64,000 bases of DNA from Hysterangium stoloniferum (Eukaryota > Basidiomycota > Agaricomycetes > Hysterangiales > Hysterangiaceae): contig WHVD01000071.1 in NCBI GenBank assembly GCA_015178975.1, positions 248,001-312,000 of the forward strand, written 5' to 3'. Made by a program: the position numbers and the translations under genes. Below are positions 23,193 to 35,280 of this stretch, one piece after another (positions within the stretch are counted from its first letter, which is position 1; every line of letters starts with the position of its first letter). The notes below the pieces were generated by a model. That model saw nothing but the letters and a program-made list of their open reading frames with translations, made no database searches and was not told the DNA's origin.

Positions 23193-23930
23193 ATGTCTAC
23201 CCTCAACTAAACGACGTTGAGGACTCACGGGATGGCAACGGCTGAGACCCTTCTTGAAGGAACTGACGAACTACCACTGTTGGCTTCCCCTGGTGGATCG
23301 AGTTCAGGACAAAATAAGTACATCATAATGACGGGAATGAGAGAGATATTGGGAGAGAAGCTTCGAGAACCATGGACCTATAGCAAACCCGTACATGAGT
23401 TATGTGACCGGGCCACGATGACGACCAGCACGTACCACTGTCTCAAGAAGACGTGGAAATCGGGTCAAGGGATGGTGCACGAAATGAAGTATCGTCATCG
23501 TGTACACTGTGGATAGACTCTATGTTTCAGTCCCAAGAGGAGACAAAATACCACCACCCACCGAACATTCATTGCCAAGCTTATGACATCTTTGGGTTAT
23601 ATGGTCCCCCGGCATCGATCAGTCAAGATAGAAGTCATACATCAACTCCAATCACGTCGTTACTGTATACTCCTCACCGGCCTTTCGTACCTTGCATCCA
23701 CCAAGGTCCATGGTTTCGAAATATTGTTGGAGCTATATCGAAGACTATAGTGGACGGCATAAACATAGTCATAGAATAGCTGACGCTTCATATTGATTAT
23801 GAACACTAGAATCACTGGGGAATGATGGCTATTTGAAGTTTTCTTCGAAGAGAGCAGGCTCTCTTCTCCGAATTATACGATAGTAGTAACCCTGCGATGA
23901 CACCCTCTCTCCAGGTGGGGGATGACTAGG
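23193..23930 (+). pseudogene. A3 subfamily gene copy (degenerate)
   Basis: A diverged A relative with HGMATAETLLEGTDELPLLA in the first exon and later HQGPWFRNIVGAISKTIVDG, matching A1's HQDAWFRDIAGAVLKVLVDD. Most of the middle is gone. The C-x(3)-GH-x(2)-CY motif is changed to KPVHELCDR. 23,690-23,930 matches the reverse complement of 59,740-59,990, part of another A3 copy. Broken. Confidence 0.6.
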
Positions 23931-24190
23931 ATAGTGTAAGCCTGGCGCCCCAGTCTTACTCATTTTCCTTTTGTACCACTCCTTTGTTCTCATTGTCCTT
24001 TTGTTCCACTCCCTTGTTCCACTCCCTTTGTTCTACCACGTGATCACAGCACATAAAGCCTAGGTAGTTTTCCTTCTCTTTCCTTACCGTACGCTGCACT
24101 TGCCTGTATCCTGTCTTGTTCTGGACAATACACCGTGGTCCTGTCAACTCGTGTGACCGCCAGTGATCCCAATTGACGACGGGAACCACG
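23931..24190. other. unrecognised piece with short tandem repeats
   Basis: 23,956-24,040 holds two to three imperfect repeats of about 28 bases built on ccttttgttccactccc. The rest shows no feature I can name. It abuts the truncated third exon of A1 copy 5. Confidence 0.5.
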
Positions 24191-25068
24191 TAAAGGTCCA
24201 AGCTAAACATGTCATCAAGTGGGAAATGTGATCTTTGTTACTCCGAAGTGAAGACGCCGGGAAATTATCGAAAACCAACGCGGCTCTTCTCCGAACTTGA
24301 ATTAGATATGTGGGTCTACGGCCAGATATGAGTGTATTCAAAGATTAACGCTAAGCTATCCCTACCTCATTAAATCAACAGTCTCTTGAAGTATCATTCC
24401 CAGTTTTCGCAGCGTAATATGCTTTTTCAGAAACTTGCTAAAGGCCCGGTCTTCTCGATACAGTCGACTTAGGATTTCCTTGTATATTGTCAGCTTTGCC
24501 ATCAACGAAGCTGTCTTGGCACGGTGAAGGACTTTCATCGGAACCCTTTCCATACCGACTACACAGTAATACCCGGGGCCAATTTCAATACTTGACGATG
24601 TCCCAAGATTCCTTGAGATTATTCCCCAGTCCTCGGCATGGCTGCGGTACGGGCTGAGGTTGGATGTCTTGTTGGTGGATACCCTACAATCATCGGTGGA
24701 TCATGGTAGCTCGTTTCTCCTTCAAACTGGAATGTGCGGGATTTTAGGCGCACCATATGGGAGTAGAATCATATTTTACTCACCAACTCTTCAACCCAAA
24801 CCTCTATATGGTTTGCAGACAGTTGGATGTGCTGCTCGTCAACGGGGGGCCGATAACATAAATCATGTCCGGGTTCGTTACAGCTCCATCGTTCCCTGAG
24901 CTTCAACCGGAAACTTTCCCTCTTCCCCGTATCAATCATCTGGTCCGGTGGCGGTGAGCTCAATATACCTGGGGGAACTAAGGGGGGCAGCTCCTCTTTG
25001 CCTTCAAGGTGGGTCTCAGCCGTTGCCAAATCGTGATTCCTCAGAGTCGTATCGTTTGAAGTCGACAT
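24191..25068 (-). pseudogene. A1 family gene, copy 5 (3'-truncated)
   Basis: Exon 1 (25,068 to about 24,784) is intact and encodes MSTSNDTTLRNHDLATAETH, RWSCNEPGHDLCYRPPVDEQ and VWVEEL. Exon 2 has YRSHAEDWG in altered form and ends at the GTAGGG donor near 24,365. The third exon starts after GTAG and reads ISHLMTCLAWTFTWFP before the family sequence stops at about 24,191. The first two exons look among the better preserved. Confidence 0.7.
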
Positions 25069-25562
25069 TGGTGGTAGTAGTCGTACTTACACTAGAAAGG
25101 GTGTCGCGCTTTTGTGGCGCAACCAGCCGGAGAGTTAATTCCACCAAGGTACAGCCTTGTGGCCGTCCTCACACAGGTTTCACAGCAGTTCATCCCTCCC
25201 ATCGTACACAAGGTCCCTTCACCTTCTGTGAATCACGTAGGCTCCAATGTACTAAGTTACCTCATTAATTTCTTCCGCCTCCCGCTGAAATCACAAGGCA
25301 TCTAATAATAGTTTGGTCGATTGTCACACCATAGTAAAGTATTTCCAGTGTTCTGGAGCATCAAAGTTGAAAGGAATACGGCTTTTCTGATATTCGAGAA
25401 GTGACATTGCAATGGATAATATAAATGCTGTCAAGAGCGATGCTTTCTGGCTGCCGCCTTCAAGTTGGCGCTGTGAACCATAAACTTTACCAGGCAAGAT
25501 TGCGCGCTTCCTGTTTAACTTTATCAAAACTTTCAACTGAGAAACCCAGGTCACGTGATATA

Positions 25563-25865
25563 ACCTTGTTTTTTATACATCTGTATACCGCATCGCATAA
25601 CGTAGATACATAGCGGTTGGGAGAAGGTACGGGGATGTACGCACTAGGGTGAGTAGGTGTGGGTATGCGGGTCAATTGTAGGGTGGGGGGGAGGGTGAGA
25701 GGGCAGAGGAAAAAAAAGAGAAAAGAAAAGAAAAGAACCGAGGGGGGCTACGTCTTGCCAATGGCCTTCGACGCGTCAATGAATTTTCCTGGAGCGGTGA
25801 GCCCTTTATGGGTTCTGAGGGTGGCGGAGGGAGACAGGTCCTGAGAGGCGTCGATTAGGAGGTGG
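25563..25865 (-). mobile_element. 5'-truncated LINE, 3' end
   Basis: Inserted in the U block with a 10-bp target duplication, acgtgatata, at 25,553-25,562 and 25,866-25,875. On the minus strand it encodes the last residues of a LINE ORF2 (ASQDLSPSATLRTHKGLTAP, ending at 25,748), followed by a 3' UTR matching the LINE end at 46,022-46,480 (both contain accgctatgtatct). It ends in an A-rich tail. The two 3' UTRs differ by many bases, so they are separate insertions of one family. Confidence 0.85.
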
Positions 25866-26026
25866 ACGTGATATATCCTTGTCGAGTTTATTGTAGCCAA
25901 TGTGATTTCTTCATTCACCCTTTACAATATCAAGCGGCTTGAATTTTGGGGAACATCCGAGAAAACAAAGAAGAAGACCAGAGTTCTCAAAGGAGATTTC
26001 ATTGTGTTGAAATCAGTTGTGGAAAC

Positions 26027-26191
26027 TGTTGACGCAAAGGGGGGGGTATATGTCGGTACACCGTGGACGCGAACAAAAAGTGTTAACATTACTAAGCTAC
26101 TATTCAGAATTACGTAGTTTAGCGCGAAGTATTCTAGGACCCACAAATATCATTACGTCGAGATTATTACCGAGCGGCCATAACTTCAACA
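26027..26191. mobile_element. very short solo LTR (165 bp)
   Basis: The insert starts TGTTGAC and ends TTCAACA, the TG..CA inverted ends of an LTR. It is bounded by a perfect 5-bp duplication, gaaac, at 26,022-26,026 and 26,192-26,196. Sister units have the uninterrupted site. The length suggests a small copia-type element or a TRIM. No internal sequence is present. Confidence 0.75.
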
Positions 26192-26300
26192 GAAACTCAT
26201 AAGAGTCAGAAGTAAAAATAAATATGATTTCCGTTTGACCTGTGTCTCGTAAGAGGGGAATAAATAAGCGTAATTATAAGAAAATTGCGCTACTTATAGA

Positions 26301-27140
26301 AGATTACTCGTCGTACCGAATAAAATGTTTTTCATCCACAAGAACAATCCCGAGTAGCGAACAAAAGAAGATTTATGGACGATCTCACAAAGGCATTTGA
26401 TATCATAGACACCTAGCTAGATATAGACGATAAAACCCATCAGAAACCACACGGCGTGTTGAAAGAGTTTCGGTTGGAATGAAAGAAAAGGCTTATTCAA
26501 ATTAATAGCTCCTCCTTTTTCGTGATTTTCTGAATACTTGGTGCTCTTCTTCTTCTACATAGCTCAAGAATCATTAGAGTCGCCGCAAAGTTGTTATTCG
26601 ACCATAAATCAACTATATTTGTTATCAACAACATTAACTCAAGGCGCCCCACACACGGACTATGATAGGAGTCAGCTGCAGGATAAACCCTATACAACAC
26701 TTTCAACTTGAAATTTGCAGCTTATTGACATTTTACAATGTAGGATGAAAACCGGACCACCTTCACGAGGACTATTTTCTATCAAGTGACCATGATCTCG
26801 GTTTTTGGATTCCTTCCTGTTCTACAGCACCAACAGGCATCAGTTACACCCGTTTCAAGAGTACTTTGGGGCTGCGTCTCACCTCGTATGACATATTTGT
26901 GGAAGAAAAATGTGAGAATTGTGGTCATTTCAAGTCAGATCCCAAGGGATCAGGAAAGGTTTAAAAGGAGAGAAATACTGTAAGGAATCCGCCCAAAACT
27001 GTCCCTACATTAATTAAAGGGTGTCATTTATTGTGGGGTCTTGGGCTATGAGATCGCCAATTCTGAAGAAAGAATTTGCATTTGAAGAGAGGTTTAGCTT
27101 GACCGAGACAACTATCTGCACCCTAGTGGATTGATAAGCA
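26301..27140. other. unrecognised sequence
   Basis: No match to the A/B unit blocks and no convincing gene. A 69-codon minus-strand frame at 26,497-26,706 is the longest protein-like stretch, but I do not recognise it. Confidence 0.4.
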
Positions 27141-28512
27141 ATTGTTGCGGTGTTCTTTGTTAGTCTTCAATAGCTTGCTTCATGTCATACCAATTGATAT
27201 GATAATAACAAGCGCGAGGCTTGCTTCGACACCCTCCAGTGGGATTCTATTTGAAATGATTGTCGGTCATAAATCAAATGGAATTGTAGCCACGACCAGC
27301 GCCTGCCAATATATCCAACGTATGTGTGGCATTAACGAATAAGAGGTACAGAGAATGCGCGAAGGTAAAAGTAACTACTGTATATTCCAAAAAGTCTCTG
27401 TAACAACCTCTCTTCATTCTCACACTAGTCATTCATCGCAGCTCTAAATTTGTTCCTGGAATCCATCATTCATTTTCTCATTTTTGATGATTTGTCAGTC
27501 TGGAAATCAATAAGCCATTCTGAGGCCATAAAAATGTCTAAGCTGATAATTGGCTATTGGTATAACAACCTGGGGGGAAGCTATGATGCTGCAAAGGTAA
27601 TACATCATAATGGATGGCTGGAAATAATCTTCAGTGCAGCAGGATAACATCAAACCTTTTGTTCCAAATGCCTTGGAATACCTAATAGGTGATATATTTA
27701 TTCAGAATGTCATTGATGTCACTCTGCACGACAGTACAACTTCGGTATGATGGCACAACCAGAATTCCGTTCAAAGACAGTGGCAACGGTCGACCCGGAA
27801 TCAGACTGGTTCGAAAACAATCCATGAACATGCACTGCCTGTGAGATGTATATATGTAGTCCCAAAATATATTTAATTATATAAATCACAAAACATAAGG
27901 CCTACAAAGTTCAAGGCATCATCGACACAATCCTAGGACATCAATGCACCCCACAGTTGCAGTGAGCACAAGACATGACTGTATGCATTATCACCCTGAA
28001 TAATAGTTGCCAGTGAGATGCATACATGTAGTCATACAATATATTTAATGATTAGTTACAAATGACAAGTCCTACAAATTCAAAGGTATCATCGACTTGG
28101 CATTCATCACGGACTCAGCACAGGGCTTTAATAAGAATAAGAAGTGTATACACACTGAAATTCCCTCAAGCTACACACATTTATGCAATGGTTAATTGTC
28201 CTACAAAGCCAACTATGAGATCCTCCTCTTCATTTGTTCCAAGTATGCCAGCGATATCTCATCAGAAATTCTGTCCCATTATGGAGTAGGAGGTTAATCA
28301 GATCAAACAGCATTTTTCCAACTCTGATATAGAGTTCGAAGGCAATTCTACTCATATATCAGTGAAAGGTGGGCCACCACAAAAAAGAAAGGGAGGGATG
28401 GCTGGGGGAAACTAAATGTTCCAGATACTCAACGGTGAAGAGGGTGTTGATGCGCTGTGCATTGTGTCTTAATATCGTGACGTGTAAGGGAAAAAAAAGA
28501 TTTGCGACGGCA
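27141..28512 (-). repeat. T fragment, U piece and B tail
   Basis: 27,180-27,380 is a T block fragment. 27,390-27,650 is the U/B-tail boundary with the SVWKS..LIIGYWYNNLGGSYD-like opposite frame. 27,650-28,500 is B tail. The order leads up to the B core at 28,513. Confidence 0.55.
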
Positions 28513-28950
28513 TCAAGATTGTGAGCTGCGGTGAATGGGAATTTCGGGTCGGAAGATCAAGATATTAACTTCGGCGCAATCCCAATTAGTCTTTCCCCAA
28601 CCGACAACTGCGGCCAATACGGACTGATTTGAGTGAGAATTAGAGAGGTAAGTTGGTTTAGTGTGCGAATATAGAACAGTGGTAGACAAGATAAAATAGA
28701 GAATATAGTGTAAAAAGGACTCCGTGAGCCAGGAAAAATCATTCCCCTGGTTAATCAGCAGCGTATCGTCATTGCAGAAGGTATGTGAGGTGATAAAATT
28801 CACTAAATAATTTGTCAGAAATTTATTATGAACCCTGAAGGGAGGAGTATTGATGTCCCTGTCCTCTACAACGATCTTGGAACCAACTCCAGAAACACCC
28901 TTGAAACAACCAATTTCTTTGATGCATAGACAAGAAACGTTGTTCTTCAT
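28513..28950 (-). pseudogene. B family gene copy (middle and C-terminal part)
   Basis: One open frame of 145 codons. It reads CIKEIGCFKGVSGVGSKIVV, then INTPPFRVHNKF and NDDTLLINQGNDFSW, then YILYF and SNSHSNQSVLAAVVGWGK. It aligns with A1 CIHQDAWFRDIAGAVLKVLV .. DDSTLLTDHINQLNVVSS .. IVRYVHNI. This alignment shows that A and B are paralogs. Upstream exons are missing. Function unknown. Confidence 0.6.
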
Positions 28951-29996
28951 TTTGCTGAGTCCGTGACGAAAACTGCATCGATGATACCTCAGAATATTTT
29001 TGAGATTCTTGGTTTTTGACTAATAGCTATATATATTGTAGGATTACATGTGTACATCTCAGCCGCAACAATTATTCCTGGACCATTTTTGAGCCGAACA
29101 GAGATGAGAGGCATCAGGGATTTGGGAATTTCTACACCTATTATGTAGACTCCCTAGCCTCCCTACACTTCCTACTATAATTATACAGTCAATCAGGCTG
29201 TCATTTGAGTATTCACGTCAATATAGATAATATGCCATCTTCATCGGTCCTCAATCGGTTGCTCTTGACCTCATCCATACTATCAATATTGTGTCCACAA
29301 TACATTGAGTTTAAAACATTCTTTATCCCGCCAATGAGGACTGAATTACTCGTGTACCCTTTCCATATCAAGGGACTTGCATCTTCGGGAAAATCTGAGC
29401 AAAGAAAGGAAGATAACTAGAGTTGGCAAGTTGGTTGGAAAATCCAAGAGGATTGCCAAGTGGATTTTCTCGAGGTGGATGAGGGTTTGAATATCCTTGG
29501 TGATGCGAAGTCGTCAGGGTGATATTAGTAAACCACACATCTAATTCGTCATATTTGCGTACAAATAGTGAAACGATTAGGTCGTACTATTGCCTGTCTT
29601 GTTCAGACTCGAAATGAAAAAATTCAAAATGACAATTGGTGGAATGATCTCCAGTCAACTGAAGTGGGAGGAGTAGGGGAAATGTTTGGATAGCGAGTAA
29701 AATAAATCTTCCTCGTGTGTCGTGTGAGGTAAACGACTGAAATATTGGGACACAACATAAACGGGATTGCCTGTGGATTGGCACCTCCATGGGGCCGGTC
29801 ATCGTGGCTATTTTTGAGGTCTTATTTGATTGGAATCACGAGCTACCTTTCTCTCATCCAATGTGAAAGGTCATGACTGATGAGAAGTACTGCTATTTTG
29901 ATCATCGTGTTGTCCAATGGCTTGGCCCGGGTTCCTGTTCTCACAAGGAAACAACACAAGAATAAAGGTGGCACAGCCTCCTTTGACAACAGGTGT
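28951..29996 (-). repeat. T block, distal part
   Basis: Minus-strand T block. 28,955-29,110 nearly repeats 12,723-12,880. 29,111-29,155 shares a segment (catcaggga..gggaat) with 38,926-38,970. The frame at 29,802-29,587 (LLLPLQLTGDHSTNCH) recurs in the T blocks at 18,006-18,188 and 19,561-19,779. Confidence 0.7.
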
Positions 29997-30143
29997 TAGA
30001 ATATTACAAGTTGTTGATAATGCTCACAGTCTGACTACACTTGGGTATTTAGTACTGTACAGTAGCTTAGTCATCACATGTATTTTGGTAGGGACTTTGT
30101 CATCCCCTCACCCACATAAAATCCTGTTGCATATTCTTACAGG

Positions 30144-30458
30144 TTATGGGCCCCGCCAGTTGCTTCTAATTTGCTTATCTACTGCTGCTATATCTAAACT
30201 ACACCCCTTTGTCATTGTCAACATTGCTGCTCCTATTTCAAAAATTTTTGTTGGCACAATGAGAGGTGAACTTACAAAGTGCAGTATTGGGACTAAAGAT
30301 ACTGTGGAGTGGCAGTGGTATACGGAGCATGGTTTATTAGGAATGGACTCACAGATTGTTGTACCTGTTCCAAGTACATCTATGGGTTTGATGAAGACAA
30401 CAACATTCGACTTCGAGTTCTGCGAACTGACCTTTGCAAAGTAGGCCTGTTGTCCCAC
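30144..30458 (-). pseudogene. fragment of an unrecognised protein gene
   Basis: A minus-strand open frame of 104 codons reads VPTKIFEIGAAMLTMTKGCS, then VDKQIRSNWRGP. A GTAAGA splice donor follows directly, which supports this strand. The pattern recalls repeated hypothetical proteins of agaricomycetes, but I cannot name it. A longer + strand frame (29,917-30,444) overlaps it and starts inside the T block, so it is less likely to be real. Confidence 0.3.
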
Positions 30459-30699
30459 AAGTGGCCAGGCTGAAGTATTCTGTTATTTGTGGGGACTAGG
30501 AGTTGTGAGCAGGGCTCTGCAGTCTAGCATGTGAAATCCGGGAGGTTAGGAGGATGTGTACTAGGAATTGTGAGCTGAAGGTACCATTCAACGCTAACAT
30601 AGCAGAGGTGTGGTCTGGGAGGTTGGGGGAATGTGTTCTAGGAGAAAGGGTCACTCCAAGGTTCGATTCGACACCAAAAGTACCAGATGGATTGTGTCT

Positions 30700-30917
30700 A
30701 GTGGGCACAGCGGGTGTCTCTTCAATTTTCAGATGGATTTTCGTCTAGTGGGCGCAGGCGTGTTTTTTCAATTTCGGAAGGATTTTCAGACAGATTTTCT
30801 GATGAGTTTTCAGATGGGTTTTGCATCAAGTCAGCACAGGTGTACGTTCAAATTTTGAATGGGTTTTGGATGGGTTTTGCATCGAGTGGGCATATTTTTT
30901 CTTATATTGAAAAGGAG
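30700..30917 (+). repeat. degenerate tandem repeat, four units
   Basis: Units begin agtgggcaca (30,700), agtgggcgca (30,747), agtcagcaca (30,829) and agtgggcata (30,885). Each continues with T-rich sequence and runs of gatgggtttt. Unit length varies from about 47 to 82. Confidence 0.7.
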
Positions 30918-31497
30918 TTTATATTCTTGGTGTATGCACTCTGATACATCACGACCAATGGCAGCTTTGCTTTCAAGTATTCAATGAAGTAGAATTAGCT
31001 GAAGGAATTCACCCAACAGTGCCTTGCACAGTGTGAAGACGTCGGTTCTAAGATCATGGATCCTGTCGATTCAACACTGGGGTGAAGGGAAAATGAGCAT
31101 GAACCAGACATGCATCGAATGGAGACGGGGGAGGCTTTTTTCAGACCTTCTATAATATCCTATTTAAATCACATGTCGTTCATTCGGAGGTTAGTCCAAG
31201 CATGACTAGTCCGCTCAAATGTATTTAACACATGTATGGGGACAACAGAAGAACTGCCAGCGATGATACAAGGTGACTATATGCATTCTTGCATCGGCTC
31301 AAATCATATATCTTTATAACATCTGCAACCCCAGCTGCAAAGTGGGTTGAATAAAGGTCGACTTAATTGGGCTCCTCTTGATGTGGTTGAGATGTGTCGC
31401 ATTATCGAAGAGAAATGATTAGCAAGTGCATCCAATCGATGGTGCAGTACCTTCGTCAGGGCAGCCGTGCTTCCCCAACACTCATATCGGCGTCTAA
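30918..31497 (-). repeat. T block, proximal part, after copy 6
   Basis: Collinear with 13,290-13,845 and with the reverse complement of 10,354-10,920. It carries the gcgcatatagtcact-type motif near 31,270. Confidence 0.75.
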
Positions 31498-33334
31498 TTA
31501 GACCCTACGAGTGGAAGGTGTCGCGACGACACAAAGGAAGGAACGCACGGTGAAATCCAAAGACTCAAGGCAGGAACTGATGTATTCTCTATTGGTCGAG
31601 CCGCGCATTATGTCACAATGTGGAAGGAGTAAAATGAGAATGGCGATGGGATCGAGGCTGCGCACCGTAGTACACGCGGATTCGGGGTCGGAAGATCCAG
31701 CTATAAGCTTCAGTGTCAACGCTACTATGCGCTCACCACAGCACAGGAGAAAAAAATGTGGAATCGTGTGCGTCAGAATCAGTCTGTAGGAAAGTGTCGC
31801 AGGCGGATGTAAGACGGTGCTGGAAATTCAAATATTGTGAACGTACCGCACGATGGGCCCAATGAACTGAGAAACTATATTCAGCTGGTTGATGTGATCG
31901 GAGAGAAGCGTGCTGTCGTCGAAGAAGGTTTTCAAGCAGTAAATACTCCAAAATAGGGAATTTGATGCGCTGAAACCGACATGACGTGACAATGACGCTA
32001 TATGCATATTTGTGTCGTCCACTAACACCTTCAATACAGGTCCAGCAATATCTCGAAACCATGCATCTTGGTGGATGCAACACACGAGAAGCCGTATAGG
32101 ATGGTCATAACGGAGCGATGGTTGCCGGTGACTCTGTTTGTTATGGTTCTGGCTGGATGACATGATGTGTGATGTCGTGACGCACGGTTGTACCCAGCTT
32201 TCAATGTAACCTCTGATCGCTGTGAGCTCCTCTACAGATAGTGGGCGCACGTGGCAGACCGCTTCCACGATATACGCAAGGCCGCTCATGGGGAACGGAT
32301 TATGATAGGTTAAAGAACCGGCAATGTTTATGATAAATGTTGATGCAACCTTATCCAAGTTGGTGTGCAGCGGCGACTTGACTAAAGTGTTGTACAGTGA
32401 TGACGTAATTGCAGTTGACGCTGAATCTGACAAAACACCGGGACACCCTAAGAAGGCCGAACCCAAATATGCCATAAGCTGCGTCGTGTGAACTTTGCTC
32501 CTCCACCATATATACCCCTGAAACGTCACTAAAATAATCGACGCTCTGCCCCGAATGTGAAGTGGATATGTGGGTCTACGAAGACGTCTGTATTTCGTAT
32601 TCAAGATTGATGGTGAATTATCCCTACCTCAATAAGTCAACACTGTCTTGAACTACTCTTCCCAGTATTGGAGGCGTGAGATGCTGGTTTAGACACTTTC
32701 TAATGTCGTCTTGATCCAATAGACTCGCGATGTGCTGGTATATTGTCAGCTTCGCAATTAGCGAAGCTATCTTGGCAATGTGAAGGACTTTCATTCCAAC
32801 CCTTTCCAAACCGACTCCACAGAAATACCCGGGCCCGATGTCAATCATTGAAGTTGTCCCGACATACTGTGAGGCCATTCCCCAGTCCTTGGCATGACTG
32901 CGATATGGGCTCAGGTTGGTTGTCGTGTTGTGCGATATCCAAGACATCTTAACAACAGTCGGTGGGTCACGGTAGGTCGTTTCCCCTTGCCACTGCAATG
33001 TCCAGGATGCGATAAAAATAACATGGAAATGGCATCATACTTTACTCACTAACTCTTCAACCCAAGCCTCTATATGTTTTGCAGACAGTTGTATGTGCTG
33101 CTCTCCATCGGGGGGCCGGTAACATAAATCATGTCCAGCTTCATTACATCTCCAACGTTCCTTGAGCTTCAACCGGAATCTTTTCCTCATCCCCATCTCA
33201 AGCATCTGGCCCTGTGGCGCTGAGCTCAATACACCTGGGGAAAGTAAGGGTGGTAGTTCCTCAACGCCTTCAAGGCACGACTCAGCCGTTCCCAAATCGT
33301 GATTCATCAGCGTCGTCTCGTTGAAAATAGACAT
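31498..33334 (-). pseudogene. A1 family gene, copy 6
   Basis: All three main exons are recognisable and largely open. Exon 1 starts at 33,334 (MSIFNETTLMNHDLGTAESC) and ends before GTGAGT near 33,050. Exon 2 starts WQGETTYRDPPTVVKMSW and ends at GTAGGG near 32,627. Exon 3 is open from about 32,570 to 31,828 through PIRLLVCCIHQDAWFRDIAG to GPIVRYVHNI. The C-terminal segment continues at 31,719-31,498 in another frame. It is very similar to copy 2, and both share the TTSMI variant in exon 2. The two therefore form the closest pair. Confidence 0.75.
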
Positions 33335-35280
33335 TGATGGGTAGCAGTCGTACTTAGACTCGAAGGGGGTGTCGCACTTTTATGCCACAGTCATTTGGGG
33401 AGTTAATTCCACCAAGGTACAGCCTTGTGGCCATGCTTACACAGGTTTCACAGCAGTTGATCTCTGACGTCGTAGTCCCTCCATCTTCCTTGAACCATAT
33501 AGGCTCCAGTGTTCTAACCTATCTCACTACTTTCTTACGCTTCCCACTGAAGTCACACAGCATCTAATAATAGTGTAGTCGATTGTCACATCGTGTAGTA
33601 TTTCTGGTGTTCTTGAGCATCAGAAATACGACTTTTCTGATATTGGAGAAGTGACATAGCCATGGATAATATAGATGCTGTGAAGAGCGATGCTTCCTGG
33701 CTGCTGCCTTCAAGTTGGCGGTGTGAACCTTAAACCTGATCTGGCGAGATTGGGCGCTTCCTGTTTAATTTTGTCCAAACTTTGATGAGGGAGAAACCCT
33801 GATAGTTGAGTCGGATTTATTGTAGCGATGTGATTTCTTCATTTAGCCTTGCCATATGAAGCGGCTTTAAATTTGTGAAACGTATGAAGAATACAAAGAG
33901 GAACACCGAAGTTCTCAAGGTCGATTTAATTGTGTTGAAATCAGTTCTCGAAGCTTATATGAATCATAAGGAAAGACAAATATAATTTCCATTTGACCTC
34001 TGTGTCTCGTTGGAGGTAAACGGATAGCGTAATTACAAGAAACCTACACTCCCTATATATGCCCTGAGAACAGTAGCTGTGTGGCAAGAAAGGATTATGC
34101 TGAAGTCAAACAAAAAATGGGGCAGTACATCGCCGCTGTAGAACCTTGTGCATGCTCTCACAGCCCTATATTATAACAGATTGAGCGTCTCACACTATTG
34201 ATGCGTGGAGAATGCTCTGAGAAGTAACACTGACAAGGAAGATATTGTGACGCTCCCGTAGCTTGACGTATTCCAGGCAGAGCACTTCCGGTATGTCAAT
34301 ATTCACCATGCCTGGCTATGCGTATCTGTGGCCCTTGTCTGTCATTTCACCGCGCCCTTCATTGCTGGTCCCTTCACTTTCCTTTTAACTCCAAATATCT
34401 CTGTAACAGTCCCTTTTCATTTCCACACGATAGTCATTCATCGCAGCTCTGAGTTTGTTGCCCGAATCCATCTTTCATTTTCTAATTTTTTATGATTTGT
34501 CAATCTGGAAATTAATAAGCCACTCTGAGTCAATACATACTTCTAAGCTAAGCATTGGCTATCGGTATCACAATATGGGCGGAAGCTACGACACTTGCCA
34601 AAGTAATGCATCATAATGTCATGACCCTGGGGATAGTATTCAGTGCAGTAGGACAACCCAAATATATTCTTCCCGATCTCTTTGGGATAACTAACGGACG
34701 GAGATATCTATTCAGAGTGCCATCGGTGCCATTCTGGGCGACAATACAACTTGGGTATGGTGGAACAAACAATCCAGGATCATGTCCTGTCTGTGAGATG
34801 CATATGTACTCCCATATTATATTCAATTATAGATCACAAAAATAATTTTTATAAAGTTAAACGTCTCATCGACACAATCCTCGCCACTAATGCATCCCAG
34901 AGTTGCAGTGAGCACGAGACATACTGTATGTGTTCTTAACCCGAATAATTGTTGCCAGTGAGAGGCATACATGTAGTACTACAATATATTTAATTATTAG
35001 TCACAAATTCCGTGTCCTAAAAATTCAAAGGTATCATCGTCCCAGAGTTCGCCACGGACACAGCACAAAGCTGTAATAAGAATAAGAAGTTATTGTATGC
35101 GCTCCGAGATTCCTGAAAACTACGCAATGGTTAATTGTCTTCCAAAGAGAACTAACAAAGCGGAAATTGTGAGAACCTCCTCTTAGTTTGTTCTAAGTAT
35201 GCCGGCGACACCTAGTGGAAATCGTGCCAAATTATAGAGCAGGACGTTCACCAGATGAAACCGCATTTTTTTAACTCTAT
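33335..35280 (-). repeat. U block and B tail between copy 6 and a B core
   Basis: On the minus strand the B tail (35,280-34,560) runs into the U block (34,560-33,335). A minus-strand frame at 34,826-34,611 reads CIVAQNGTDGTLNRYLRPLV. Related frames lie at the same place in the B tails at 36,872-37,102 and 62,689-62,916 (CIVVQSDTNGILNKYI), so the B tail once had its own coding exon. Confidence 0.65.

Larger units (their letters stand above)
25069..26300 (-). repeat. U block of copy 5, with two insertions
   Basis: Follows the U block seen elsewhere but is interrupted by a LINE 3' end (25,563-25,865) and a short solo LTR (26,027-26,191). Both insertions can be checked because the empty sites exist in sister units, for example near 15,820 and 15,990. 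Confidence 0.75.
29997..30917. other. foreign segment replacing part of a T block
   Basis: The T block stops near 29,996 and resumes near 30,918, about 300 bases further along in its own sequence, so this is a replacement and not a clean insertion. It contains the coding remnant at 30,144-30,458 and a degenerate tandem repeat at 30,700-30,917. Confidence 0.6.

Noticed and set aside
29917-30444. 175-codon + strand frame with hydrophobic stretches
   Set aside because: Begins inside the T block repeat and crosses the junction at 29,997, so it is accidental. The overlapping minus-strand frame has better support.
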